Shown: in pieces, positions 17,605 to 26,210 of the stretch
Layout: every line of letters begins with the position of its first letter
Position numbering within the stretch: the stretch's first letter is position 1
Origin: an uncultured Latescibacterota bacterium
GTDB taxonomy: Bacteria > Latescibacterota > UBA2968
Assembly: GCA_951812755.1 (NCBI GenBank)
Contig: OX638329.1
Location: 1,225,339 to 1,289,338, forward strand
Direction: 5' to 3'
DNA: 64,000 nucleotides
The notes under the pieces: generated by a model
Told to the model about the DNA's origin: nothing
The model's input: only the letters and a program-made list of their open reading frames with translations
Databases searched by the model: none
Made by a program: the position numbers and the translations under genes

Positions 17605-17662
17605 CGTAGGGGTGATCCGTGAACGGGGTCGGGACTCATTGTAAACCGTTCGTGGTCGCCCG
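17605..17662 (-). repeat. Dispersed REP/MITE-like palindromic element, copy 1
   Basis: In reverse complement this 58-base element reads GGGCGACCACGAACGG ... GTTCACGGATCACCCC. It matches the element at 54388-54450 in both outer arms and in the order of its inner parts. The GGGCGA / TCxCCC ends are complementary. It lies between the convergent aminotransferase and oxidoreductase genes. Confidence 0.65.
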
Positions 17663-17725
17663 TTTTTTAAGATACAAAAGGTGAGAGGGGGTGCCTTTCA
17701 CTTCACACTTCACACTTCTCACTTC

Positions 17726-18811
17726 TCACCGCCGCTCGTATTCAAATGGGAACGTCACAGGTTCACCATCATTTGCCCACGATTTCGCCATCGCCACGTC
17801 AATCTCCCGGTCCTTACGACCGTTGTAAGCCCCATATTCTGGCTCGGTATCGTTGCGAACGGCATTTGCGATACTCATCAACTCTGACGCCACGGTAATT
17901 TCGCCATCACTGAGCGGATAATTTTGCAACGGATTTTCCCACACCACTTCCGGCGTTGTATCCGCCACGAGTGCGGCGAGGGTCTCAAACCCATCGACAT
18001 CGTTGGTTTTTCGGGCAACCGTGATTTTGCGTTGCCCATCGGCGGAGTCGTTCAGAATAACCGCTTCATCGCGGAAACACATCCCACGCTCGGCGTAGAA
18101 CTTCGTGCCGTTGAAACCGCGAAGTGGCGAACCGTAAGACAAACTGCTGAAATTGAATACCCCGACTGCGCCATCGGCAAATTCGATGACGCCTTGCTGC
18201 CAATCCTCTGAGTCGCGCGTCGGCTGACCTTGCCGCCAGACGTGCTCCTGCACTGTGAAACTCTTTCGCAAACCGAACACGCGAAGGGGTTCGTTATCAA
18301 AACCGACATAACTGCGAATCAAGCCGACCCCGTGATACCCGTGTCCGCGAAATTCGTTGTAGGCAGCATTGATTTTGCCGAATACACCCGCCAGAATCAT
18401 CTCGCGTTTAATCCGTTCCGATGGCGCGCGATAATAGTTTTCGTTGACCTCAATCTTCGTCTCGTGCTGCTTTGCGGACGCGATCATCTTGTCCGACCAG
18501 CCGAGGTCCGTGTCGATCGGCGTCTCGGTGCAGTAACTCACGCCATGTTCAGAGCACACCAGCCCCGGGATATGATTATTACTGGGGGTAATTACGATGG
18601 AGCAGATATCTGGCTTCTCTTTTTCCAGCATCTCAGCGGTGTCTGTGTATGCAGCAACGCTATACTTTGCGCCCTGCACTTTGACGGAATCTTCGCTTAC
18701 ATCGCAAACAGCGACCAGTTCAAGGTCGTCCTTCAACTTGGCGATGAGCGGAAGGTACACGCCTGTCCCACGATTCCCTGTGCCGATATGTGCAATTTTG
18801 AGCTTGTCCAT
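17726..18811 (-). CDS. Gfo/Idh/MocA-family oxidoreductase
   Basis: Start MDKLKIAHIG at 18811 with GGAGGC 7 bases upstream; 361 residues. The N-terminal Rossmann domain has the GTGNRGTG loop, and a C-terminal alpha/beta dehydrogenase domain follows. The conserved EKP motif, whose lysine normally helps catalysis, reads TETP here (YCTETPIDTDLG). The enzyme may therefore belong to a divergent subgroup or use another residue. NAD(P)-dependent oxidation or reduction of a sugar or cyclitol is expected from the family. The GDSL gene upstream is transcribed in the same direction, 46 bases away. Confidence 0.87.
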   Translation of the reverse strand: MDKLKIAHIGTGNRGTGVYLPLIAKLKDDLELVAVCDVSEDSVKVQGAKYSVAAYTDTAEMLEKEKPDICSIVITPSNNHIPGLVCSEHGVSYCTETPIDTDLGWSDKMIASAKQHETKIEVNENYYRAPSERIKREMILAGVFGKINAAYNEFRGHGYHGVGLIRSYVGFDNEPLRVFGLRKSFTVQEHVWRQGQPTRDSEDWQQGVIEFADGAVGVFNFSSLSYGSPLRGFNGTKFYAERGMCFRDEAVILNDSADGQRKITVARKTNDVDGFETLAALVADTTPEVVWENPLQNYPLSDGEITVASELMSIANAVRNDTEPEYGAYNGRKDREIDVAMAKSWANDGEPVTFPFEYERR

Positions 18812-18856
18812 TGATATGCCTCCAATTGAATCATTTCTCACTTCACACTTCTCACT

Positions 18857-19504
18857 TCACACTTCACAAAGCATCTTAAACAACGCATCTGCAATGATAA
18901 AATGCCCTGTCCGATTGGGATGCACAGGCTCTGGACAAAAAGTTTCTGAACCTCTATATTTCAAATGCATCTGGAAGAGATCGTGCAACCGCAACAGCTT
19001 TGTCCCGTACTTTTCGCTCATCTTTTCCACAATACCGATATATTCCGGAATCAACGCCATAACCTCGCTCTGGAACGTCTGTCCGGATGTATCTGTTGAA
19101 ATATAAAAAGGCGTAATCAGCACGACTGGACATCCAATCTCCCGTTGCGTCGTATCCAGAATAGCATCGTACAACGCTTCAAATCGCGCGGGCGGAACCG
19201 CATCTTCCGCCTGTCGCAAAAGGCTGTGCAAATCGTTAATCCCGATCTTAATCGACAACTTATCCGGCGCGTGCTCGATCACATCTTCTCGCCAGCGCTC
19301 GTGCAAATGCGTCACGCGATTACCGCCTATTCCTCTATTGATATAAGTAATATTTCGCTCGGGAAACTGCGCGGTCACAATCTCTGTAAACGCCCGCACA
19401 TACCCATTGCCCAGCGGTGCCTCAGCCGCCCGCCGGCCACAATCCGTAATACTATCGCCAATAAACAACATCGTCTCGCCATCTTGAACCCAAAAATCGG
19501 ACAT
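18857..19504 (-). CDS. SGNH/GDSL-family hydrolase
   Basis: The 215-residue product shows all four SGNH blocks: GDSITD with the nucleophilic serine, the glycine block GIGGN, IGINDLH with the oxyanion asparagine, and the catalytic Asp/His in PVHPNRTGHFI. No signal peptide is seen, so it is probably a cytosolic esterase, possibly a sugar deacetylase. AAGGAGAA precedes the ATG. It diverges from modA with only 17 bases between the start codons. Confidence 0.9.
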   Translation of the reverse strand: MSDFWVQDGETMLFIGDSITDCGRRAAEAPLGNGYVRAFTEIVTAQFPERNITYINRGIGGNRVTHLHERWREDVIEHAPDKLSIKIGINDLHSLLRQAEDAVPPARFEALYDAILDTTQREIGCPVVLITPFYISTDTSGQTFQSEVMALIPEYIGIVEKMSEKYGTKLLRLHDLFQMHLKYRGSETFCPEPVHPNRTGHFIIADALFKMLCEV

Positions 19505-19521
19505 TCTATTCTCCTTATCCC

Positions 19522-20298
19522 ATGAAAAAACTGTTCATCTACATCTTCATAACAACCTGCCTCTCAACGCGCGGAATCGCCTTTGCCGAACCCGTGACCG
19601 TATATGCGGCTGCCAGCTTGACGAGTGCCTTGCAAGACCTCTCCAAAACCGCAGAAAAACAGGGCATACCGCTGCGACTGTCTTTTGCCGGTTCTTCGAT
19701 CCTCGCCAAACAAATAGCCCAGGGCGCGCCTGCGGACATATATCTATCGGCAAATATAAAATGGATGGATTTTTTAGCGAGAGAAAAATTGCTCGAACCC
19801 AATACCCGAATCAACCTATTGGGCAACGCGCTCGTAATCATCTCCCCCAAAAATGAAAAATTCAATATCAAACCCCACGCGGACTTTGACTTCCCCAGCG
19901 CATTCGAAGGACAATTAGCCCTGGGCGACCCATCTCATGTACCTGCGGGTATCTACGCCGTAGAAGCCCTAAAAAAATTGGGCTGGTGGACATTGCTCAA
20001 AAACCGCATCGCCCCGGCAATGGATGTGCGCGGCGCACTCACACTGGTCGCTCGAGGAGAATGTGCAGCGGGCATTGTCTATGCCACAGACGCGACAATC
20101 AGCGATGGCATCGCAGTAATCGCCACACTCCCCGATTCCCTATTGCACACGCCCATTGTCTATCCAATCGCCATCGTAAAAGGACGACACACACCAACAA
20201 TCGAAGCCGCCATGCAATTCTTTCAATCAGACACAGCGGCTGCGGTATTTCAGCGATATGGATTCCGGGTGTTGGGTTCAGGATCGAAAAAAAATTAG
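19522..20298 (+). CDS. modA: Molybdate ABC transporter substrate-binding protein
   Basis: The 258-residue product begins with a signal peptide (MKKLFIYIFITTCLSTRGIAFA). It continues with the ModA pattern: VTVYAAASLTSALQDL, SFAGSSILAKQIAQGAPADIYLSAN, and LALGDPSHVPAGIYAVEALKKLG near the middle. It should bind molybdate or tungstate in the periplasm and deliver it to ModBC. No modB or modC follows; the next gene is an unrelated AlbA_2 protein, so it is an orphan or the permease lies elsewhere. The intergenic gap to the divergent GDSL gene is too short for separate non-overlapping promoters. Confidence 0.93.
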   Translation: MKKLFIYIFITTCLSTRGIAFAEPVTVYAAASLTSALQDLSKTAEKQGIPLRLSFAGSSILAKQIAQGAPADIYLSANIKWMDFLAREKLLEPNTRINLLGNALVIISPKNEKFNIKPHADFDFPSAFEGQLALGDPSHVPAGIYAVEALKKLGWWTLLKNRIAPAMDVRGALTLVARGECAAGIVYATDATISDGIAVIATLPDSLLHTPIVYPIAIVKGRHTPTIEAAMQFFQSDTAAAVFQRYGFRVLGSGSKKN

Positions 20299-20437
20299 TA
20301 ATGATTCAGGTTCTTAAAGTATGGTTCGTTTACTTTTTAATTGGGTTTAGATATATTTACTGGTGATTACTATTTTCAATAATACAGAATTATACAGATA
20401 GATGTGATTTGTGAACTTATTGGGAGGCCATGAACCG
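20299..20437. other. AT-rich intergenic region before AlbA_2 gene
   Basis: These 139 bases contain AT-rich stretches (for example TTACTA with TATACA 18 bases later, near 20366-20395) that could act as a weak promoter. I saw no stem-loop terminator after modA and no small gene. Confidence 0.35.
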
Positions 20438-21889
20438 ATGGCAGTTGCTGATCATATCAAGCAGGAGGAAGGTAAGACGCTGGAATTTAAGCGGGACTTA
20501 TCTTCACCAAAAAATCTGCTGAAAACTCTGGTGGCATTTGCAAATACAGCGGGTGGGCGGATAATCATCGGTGTGGATGATATATCTCGTTTGCCTGTAG
20601 GGGTAGAAAATCCGCTTGATGAAGAGGAACGGCTTTGTAGTTTGATCGCCGACTCGATCAGACCGCGTTTGGTTCCCAATGTCGAAATGACGACAGTTGA
20701 TGGTAAAACTCTGCTTGTAGTAGAAGTTTTTCTGAGCGGAGTCCGTCCACACTATTTGGAAGCCGAAGGCCCTGATCGCGGTGTCTATGTCCGTTTAGGC
20801 TCCACCAATCGTGTGGCAGATAGGGAATTGATCGCCGAGTTGGGCCGCTCAGTAGAAGGGATTGCTTTTGATGAACTCCCGATGCCCGAGTTATCGGTTG
20901 ATGATCTGGACTTGAGGGTACTGGAAAATCTATTTCAGGATCAGCGCGACTTTGGCGAATGGGAATTGCACACTCTGAGGCTATTGACGAATGAGCAGGG
21001 GCGACAGGTGCCGACAAAAGGCGCGATTTTGCTCGTCGGAAAAGAGCGGGAAAGACATTTCTCCGATGCCTGGGTACAATGCGGACGTTTCATTGGTCGG
21101 GACAAAGCGGATATCTTTGATCATATAGAACTGCACGATCCGTTGCCCCTGGCCGTGGAAAGCATCATGTTATTTCTCAAAAAGCACGCCATGCGCGGTG
21201 CTGATTTCTCCGAAGTCCGGCGCAAAGACACCTGGAATATTCCCCTTGGAATTTTGCGCGAAGTGGTCATTAACGCGCTTGTTCACGCTGACTATTCACA
21301 AAAGGGAACACCCATTCGGGTCGCTTTTTTTGATGACCGAATAGAGGTCGAAAATCCCGGCATATTGCTGCCGGGTTTGACCTTTGACGATATTCGCCAG
21401 GGTATCTCTAAAATTCGCAACCATGTCATTGCACGCATCTTTCGCGAACTGAATCTGATTGAACAATGGGGCAGCGGCATTCCCCGCATCTTTCGCGAGG
21501 CTGAAGCACTGGGGCTGTCGGAGTTGCGTATTGAGGAAATCGGTATGCGGATGCGTGTTACCGTACCCTTACTTGAGAACATCGCGGTTCACAAGGAGCC
21601 TGAACAAGTAACCGAACAAGTAACCGAACAAGTAACCGAACAAGTAACCGAACAAGCAAAACGCATTCTGAACTGCTTAAAAAATGAACCCTTGAGCGCA
21701 CGCGAGGTAATGAAAGCACTTGGATTACATCACCGCCCCACGTTTTTTTACAACTATATGCAACCCGTTATGACAACAGGGCTTGTTGAAATGACACAGC
21801 CCGAATCGCCGAGGAGCCCAAATCAGAAATACCGCCTTACAGCGAAAGGAAAAATGGCGATTTTTCAGAGTAGCCTACCGGAGGATTAG
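20438..21889 (+). CDS. AlbA_2/Schlafen-type ATP-binding protein with C-terminal winged helix
   Basis: I prefer ATG 20438 over GTG 20411 because GGGAGG sits 10 bases upstream; this gives 483 residues. Residues about 1-125 are an AlbA_2 (Schlafen-like) domain: EGKTLEFKRDLS, AFANTAGGRIIIGV. An HATPase_c_4-type ATP-binding domain follows (LREVVINALVHADYSQKGTPIRVAFFDDRIEVENPG). Near residue 390 a TEQV run encoded by four 12-base repeats leads into a winged helix. Family members are seen as DNA/RNA-binding regulators and in mobile or defence regions; the role here is unknown. The 3' end has a truncated duplicate at 35023-35179. Confidence 0.85.
   Translation: MAVADHIKQEEGKTLEFKRDLSSPKNLLKTLVAFANTAGGRIIIGVDDISRLPVGVENPLDEEERLCSLIADSIRPRLVPNVEMTTVDGKTLLVVEVFLSGVRPHYLEAEGPDRGVYVRLGSTNRVADRELIAELGRSVEGIAFDELPMPELSVDDLDLRVLENLFQDQRDFGEWELHTLRLLTNEQGRQVPTKGAILLVGKERERHFSDAWVQCGRFIGRDKADIFDHIELHDPLPLAVESIMLFLKKHAMRGADFSEVRRKDTWNIPLGILREVVINALVHADYSQKGTPIRVAFFDDRIEVENPGILLPGLTFDDIRQGISKIRNHVIARIFRELNLIEQWGSGIPRIFREAEALGLSELRIEEIGMRMRVTVPLLENIAVHKEPEQVTEQVTEQVTEQVTEQAKRILNCLKNEPLSAREVMKALGLHHRPTFFYNYMQPVMTTGLVEMTQPESPRSPNQKYRLTAKGKMAIFQSSLPED
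21602..21657 (+). repeat. 12-base tandem repeat inside AlbA_2 gene
   Basis: Four perfect copies of GAACAAGTAACC and a partial fifth encode repeated EQVT. The repeat links the ATP-binding and winged-helix domains and could vary in length by slippage. Confidence 0.9.
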
Positions 21890-21973
21890 ACATCGGCAAC
21901 GTCTATGTCTTGAGAAGAGCCATCGGTGTTCAATTGCTCCACTCGAACTACGTGATAATTTTGGAGGCATGGC

Positions 21974-22240
21974 GTGAACACTGTGAATAATACCGAACCT
22001 CGCATCGAAGCCATCAAGATAACTGAGGAATTGATCATCGCGGATTTGGTGGATGGCCGAACAATCAGTGTACCACTCGTTTGGTCCTGGCGACTTGCAG
22101 ATGCAACGCCTGCTCAATGCGAAAACTATGAATTTATCGGCGATGGTCAGGGCGTTCATTGGCCGGATATTGATGAAGACATCAGTGCAGAAGGCATGTT
22201 GATGGGCGTACCTGCACGCCCCGCCAAGCAGCGTGTGTAA
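21974..22240 (+). CDS. DUF2442 domain protein
   Basis: GTG 21974 is chosen because TTGGAGG lies 6 bases upstream; the product has 88 residues. The stretch ADLVDGRTISVPLVWSWRL ... GDGQGVHWPDIDEDISAEGML is typical of DUF2442. This small family is often encoded beside DUF4160, and the pair resembles a toxin-antitoxin-like module. The 30 codons just upstream (21892-21990) end in ILEAWREHCE, which might be the tail of a lost DUF4160 gene, but this is weak. Confidence 0.8.
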   Translation: MNTVNNTEPRIEAIKITEELIIADLVDGRTISVPLVWSWRLADATPAQCENYEFIGDGQGVHWPDIDEDISAEGMLMGVPARPAKQRV

Positions 22241-22263
22241 CGAGATACTAAGGCATTATTCTT

Positions 22264-22290
22264 AGGCGACCATCAGAGTCGCCTTTTTTG
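22264..22290 (+). terminator. Rho-independent terminator after DUF2442 gene
   Basis: AGGCGAC - CATCAGA - GTCGCCT followed by TTTTTT. Confidence 0.88.
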
Positions 22291-22301
22291 TGTACGGACT
22301 T

Positions 22302-22338
22302 ATTCTTCGCCAACCTCAATATTGCAATCTATTCTCAT
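22302..22338 (-). pseudogene. 5' relic of a WD40/metzincin-type gene
   Basis: The minus strand from ATG 22338 reads MRIDCNI before diverging. This matches the first codons of the two metzincin genes (MRIECKI at 31055, MRIYCKM at 44161). A GGTGG lies upstream, and the surrounding bases (TTTTAAA...CATCTG...CATGA) match those around 31035-31110. A fourth gene of the family probably once began here, at the edge of the cluster. Confidence 0.55.
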
Positions 22339-22377
22339 GAAACCACCCCATCTGTTTGAGCAGATTTTGGGAACCAT

Positions 22378-23118
22378 TTAAAACCGCAACGTAGCCACCG
22401 CCGACAAATTGCCCTCGCGGTCAGGTGCAAGACCGACAGAAAAATAGCTCGCTTCAGGCGGTCTGCGCGACAACTCAGAGCCGATTGCCGCACCGATAAT
22501 TGGAAAAAATACAATGGCCTTCGCCGCTAAACCAACATCAACAGAGATCAGCCCCATACCTGCGCTGGCTCCTATAAAAGAGCCCACAAACGAACTCGCA
22601 AACTGATCGTAAGGATCCACCATGCTCACACCGACCGCCACGCCGAGTGTATAGCCAGCCATAAAACCTATTAACTTCTTGCTATAACTGGATCCTGTAT
22701 CCAAACCCAGGCGTGCTAAAGGGATGCCTACCACAAACCCACCACCCACCTTTATGGCGATCCGACTGTAGGGATCCATCATCCCTATGTGGTGTGTGAT
22801 ACCTGAAGCAGGTGTTACAATGGGAGTAGGTTTTGCAATGACTGTGACAAGGCTTATGACGTTGTCATAGGCGATGACCGTTCTATTTCTAATGTCTCCA
22901 CTGCCAATGGTGAACGTGCTGTCTTCAATCGCACCAACCCATCCCTTCACAACTTCCTGCTCACCACTGTGGTCGCTATAGGTGACTTGCACATAAGTGT
23001 CTCGAACAAGCGTATTGGCATTGACCCGTGCTCCTTGCAAGAGTGTTGCGGCGTGTACAAGGATGGGGGCTATCGCGTTGATCAAAAGGGCTATGGTGAT
23101 AAAAACGATTGGTTTCAC
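22378..23118 (-). CDS. Family A exported protein with one small-barrel module and glycine-rich C-terminus (A7)
   Basis: GTG 23118 is preferred: AAGGAG sits 7 bases upstream and a signal peptide follows (MKPIVFITIALLINAIAPILVHA), as in the other family A proteins. The product has 246 residues. Residues about 30-95 are one copy of the family module (VNANTLVRDTYVQVTY ... GWVGAIEDSTFTI ... IAYDNVISLV), which resembles a small SH3/LSm-like barrel. The rest is glycine-rich hydrophobic segments and ends NLSAVATLRF, an outer-membrane-like terminal strand. The same C-terminus occurs at 38922-39353 and as a relic at 31100-31186. No function is recognised. Confidence 0.7.
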   Translation of the reverse strand: MKPIVFITIALLINAIAPILVHAATLLQGARVNANTLVRDTYVQVTYSDHSGEQEVVKGWVGAIEDSTFTIGSGDIRNRTVIAYDNVISLVTVIAKPTPIVTPASGITHHIGMMDPYSRIAIKVGGGFVVGIPLARLGLDTGSSYSKKLIGFMAGYTLGVAVGVSMVDPYDQFASSFVGSFIGASAGMGLISVDVGLAAKAIVFFPIIGAAIGSELSRRPPEASYFSVGLAPDREGNLSAVATLRF

Positions 23119-23138
23119 GATGTTCTCCTTCAACATTG

Positions 23139-26100
23139 TCAATTTGATGACATGACTTTACCAAAAGCATTGGCAAAAATCAGAAAATCTCCAAATCCAA
23201 TCATGCCATCGCCATCCAGATCAAACCGCGTTTCATAACCCTCGTCGTCCTCACTGACCCCGAACTGTGCTACAAAAAGCAAAAAATCGGCAAAACCAAC
23301 AGCACCATCGCCATCAAAATCAGGAGTAGGTAGTTGAGGCATGATGTATGGAGACATATCCCACAGCAGAACTGTGTGGTCCCAACTTCCACTGGCAAGG
23401 GTGCTACCATCCGGTGAAAACATCACAGAACTGATAACACCGCTATGTCCCTCAAGAGTTGTTATGGGTTGACCAGTGACAACATCCCACAACCGAATCT
23501 CCACTGAATTAGGACCACCACTGGCAAGAGTACTACCATCCGGTGAAAACGCTACGGTACTAACAGAAATGCCATGTCTAAGAGTCCTTTTGAGTTGGCC
23601 AGTAACAACATCCCATAACCGAATCGTTCTGTCATCACTACCACTGGCAAGCATGCCACCATCGAGGGAAAATACCACAGAATCGACATCGTCCTCATGT
23701 CCTGTAAGAGTCTTTTTTTGTCGGCGAGTGACAACGTCCCACAATTGTATTGTCCCGTCTTCATGCCCACTGGCAAGCGTGCTGTCGTCCGGGGAAAATG
23801 CTACAGAATTAACCCCTGATGGAAACCATATAGGGTTCGCCGTATCGCGGCCAGTGATAGCATCCAGAAACCGAATTGCGCCACTTCCACTTCCACTGGC
23901 AAGCGTGCTACCATCCGGGGAAAACGCCACCGATCTAATCGCCGATCTAGGCCATCTATGAGTCGCCCTGCGTTGCCAGGTAACGGCATTCCACAAATGT
24001 ACTGTCCCATCATTGCTCCCACTGGCTAATGTACTACCATCTGGGGAAAATGCCACGGAACGAAAAGGTATCTCATCTCCGCCTACAGGCACGTCGCCAA
24101 GTGTCTCTATGAGTTGACCGGTAACAATATCCCATACTCGAATCGTACTGCCCCTATCCCCACTGGCAAGCGTGCCACCATCCGGAGAAAATGCCACGGA
24201 TCTGACAGAACTCCAATGCTCAAGTGTCTGCTTGAGTTGTCCAGTGGCAGCATCCCAAAACCGAACAGCCCCGTCATCACTCCCACTGGCAAGCGTGCCA
24301 CCATCCGGGGAAAACGCTATGAACGCCACGGAACTAAACCTCGTTGTACGCTCATCAAATAGCTTCTCGCGTTGCCAGGTAACGGCATCCCACAATAGGA
24401 CAACTCCGGTTTCAGTCCCACAAACAAATATGTCGCCATCCGGGGAAAACGCCAGGGAATAGACATAAATCTCATGCGTCTCAAGTGTCTGCTTGAGTTG
24501 CCCGGTGGCAGCATCCCACAATCGAACTGTCCCGTCTCTACTCCCACTGGCAAGCGTGCCACCATCCGGGGAAAATGCAATAGCATAAACCCGTGATGTA
24601 TGATCTGTAAGCGTCGCCTTATGTTCTCCGGTGGCAGCATCCCACAACCGAACTGTCCCGTCTCTACTCCCACTGGCAAGCGTACCGCCATCCGGGGAAA
24701 ACGCCACAGAAGCCACAGAACTCGTATGTCCTTCAAGCGTCGCCTTATGTTCTCCAGTGGCAACATCCCACAACCGAATCGTCCTGTCATTACCCCCACT
24801 GGCAAGCGTGCCACAATCCGGGGAAAACGCCACGGAAACTACAGAACTCCTATGTCCTTCAAATATTGCTTTCTGTTGTCCAGTGGCAGCATCCCACAAC
24901 CAAATCCCTCTAAAACCCCCACTGGCGAGCGTGCTACCATCCGGGGAAAACACCGGAGAAGAAAATCTCGTGGAAAAAGGGCTAATCGAACGCCCCTTGA
25001 GCAGGACAATTTCGGCACCAGTATGGGCATTATAGATCCAAATACCTATATCCATGCCACTCGCCACTACGAGTTGAGAGCCATCGGGTGAATATGTCAT
25101 ACCGGTTATTACGCCTTTACCCAGACGCGCTTTAGCCCCTTTGGGCAAACCCCACGTTTGATAACTACCGTCAGTAATTGATATAGTAGGTGTTTCAAGC
25201 TGCACCCATGTAGATGTACCCCACAGTTCGACCAGGCCATCCCCATCCCCTGAACTGAAAACGAGCATCGTACCATCGGGCGAAAACGATACAGAACGAA
25301 TCCAACCACTGCGCGGAAGGTCAGCAATATGTCGTCCAGTAGCAACATCCCACAGCTTGAGTGTGCCATTCGCTGCTCCCGAGGCGAGAATCTTTCCATC
25401 GGGCGAAAATGACACAGAAGCAACATCACTAATATGTCCTTCAAGGGTGGCGATATGTTGTCCGGTAGCAACATCCCACAGCTTGAGTGTGTCATCTCCT
25501 GACCCGGAAGCAAGCATTTTACCATCAGGCGAAAACGACACAGAATTTACAGTATATGTATGTCCTTCAAGAGTCGTGATATTCGTCTTCGTCGCAACAT
25601 CCCATAGCTTGACCGTATTATCAGAAGACCCAGAAGCGAGCGTTGCGCCGTCAGGTGAAAACGCCACAGAATTTACATTATGTGTATGTCCCTCAAAGGT
25701 AGCGATATTTTCTCTTGACACAACATCCCACAGCTTAACCGTGTTATCCCCTGCCCCGGAAGCAAGCATCGTCCCATCGGGAGAAAACGATACAGAACGG
25801 ACCCCCCAATCATGTCCATCAAGGTCAGCGATATGTTGCCTTGTCTCAACATCCCATAGTTTGATCGAATTATTCCTTGATCGTGACCCGGAAGCGAGCA
25901 TTTTTCCATCGGGCGAAAACGATACAGAATAAACATAGCTCGTGTGCCCTTCAAGGATGGCGATATTTGTCTTCATCGCAACATCCCATAATCTAATGGT
26001 GTTATCTCTTGACCCGGAAGCGAGCATTTTTCCATCGGGCGAAAACGCCACAGAATAGACCCTATCCGTATGCCCTTCAAAGGAAGCGATACGGTTTGCG

Positions 26101-26189
26101 GATGGCTGATCAGTATATCCAACAGATACAAAACAGAGCAATGCAAACAAGTACACGCTCATCCTGAGCATTATGCAAAATATCTTCAT
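23139..26189 (-). CDS. Secreted WD40 protein: 7 + 14 WD units with C-terminal EF-hand pair, no protease domain
   Basis: The 1016-residue product starts with a signal peptide (MKIFCIMLRMSVYLFALLCFVSVGYT) after GAGGTGA. I count 21 WD-like units (RLWDV/KLWDV ends): seven, then a linker (SITDGSYQTWGLPKGAK), then fourteen. That is enough for three seven-bladed propellers. The C-terminus is an EF-hand pair with DFDGDGAVGFADF and DLDGDGMIGFGDF. The order and linker match the two larger paralogues, but the metzincin and Ig-like domains are missing. The 3' half has nearly identical WD repeats, so the number of units may vary. Extracellular binding or scaffolding is the likely role, by inference. Confidence 0.85.
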   Translation of the reverse strand: MKIFCIMLRMSVYLFALLCFVSVGYTDQPSANRIASFEGHTDRVYSVAFSPDGKMLASGSRDNTIRLWDVAMKTNIAILEGHTSYVYSVSFSPDGKMLASGSRSRNNSIKLWDVETRQHIADLDGHDWGVRSVSFSPDGTMLASGAGDNTVKLWDVVSRENIATFEGHTHNVNSVAFSPDGATLASGSSDNTVKLWDVATKTNITTLEGHTYTVNSVSFSPDGKMLASGSGDDTLKLWDVATGQHIATLEGHISDVASVSFSPDGKILASGAANGTLKLWDVATGRHIADLPRSGWIRSVSFSPDGTMLVFSSGDGDGLVELWGTSTWVQLETPTISITDGSYQTWGLPKGAKARLGKGVITGMTYSPDGSQLVVASGMDIGIWIYNAHTGAEIVLLKGRSISPFSTRFSSPVFSPDGSTLASGGFRGIWLWDAATGQQKAIFEGHRSSVVSVAFSPDCGTLASGGNDRTIRLWDVATGEHKATLEGHTSSVASVAFSPDGGTLASGSRDGTVRLWDAATGEHKATLTDHTSRVYAIAFSPDGGTLASGSRDGTVRLWDAATGQLKQTLETHEIYVYSLAFSPDGDIFVCGTETGVVLLWDAVTWQREKLFDERTTRFSSVAFIAFSPDGGTLASGSDDGAVRFWDAATGQLKQTLEHWSSVRSVAFSPDGGTLASGDRGSTIRVWDIVTGQLIETLGDVPVGGDEIPFRSVAFSPDGSTLASGSNDGTVHLWNAVTWQRRATHRWPRSAIRSVAFSPDGSTLASGSGSGAIRFLDAITGRDTANPIWFPSGVNSVAFSPDDSTLASGHEDGTIQLWDVVTRRQKKTLTGHEDDVDSVVFSLDGGMLASGSDDRTIRLWDVVTGQLKRTLRHGISVSTVAFSPDGSTLASGGPNSVEIRLWDVVTGQPITTLEGHSGVISSVMFSPDGSTLASGSWDHTVLLWDMSPYIMPQLPTPDFDGDGAVGFADFLLFVAQFGVSEDDEGYETRFDLDGDGMIGFGDFLIFANAFGKVMSSN

Positions 26190-26210
26190 GAAATCACCTC
26201 ATCTGTACAG

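Noticed and set aside
21602..21657. Short tandem repeat considered as origin iterons
   Set aside because: It is in frame inside a gene and encodes the EQVT hinge; no DnaA boxes or rep gene nearby.
21892..21990. DUF4160 gene remnant before the DUF2442 gene
   Set aside because: Only the last ten residues (ILEAWREHCE) resemble the family; too little to annotate as a feature.
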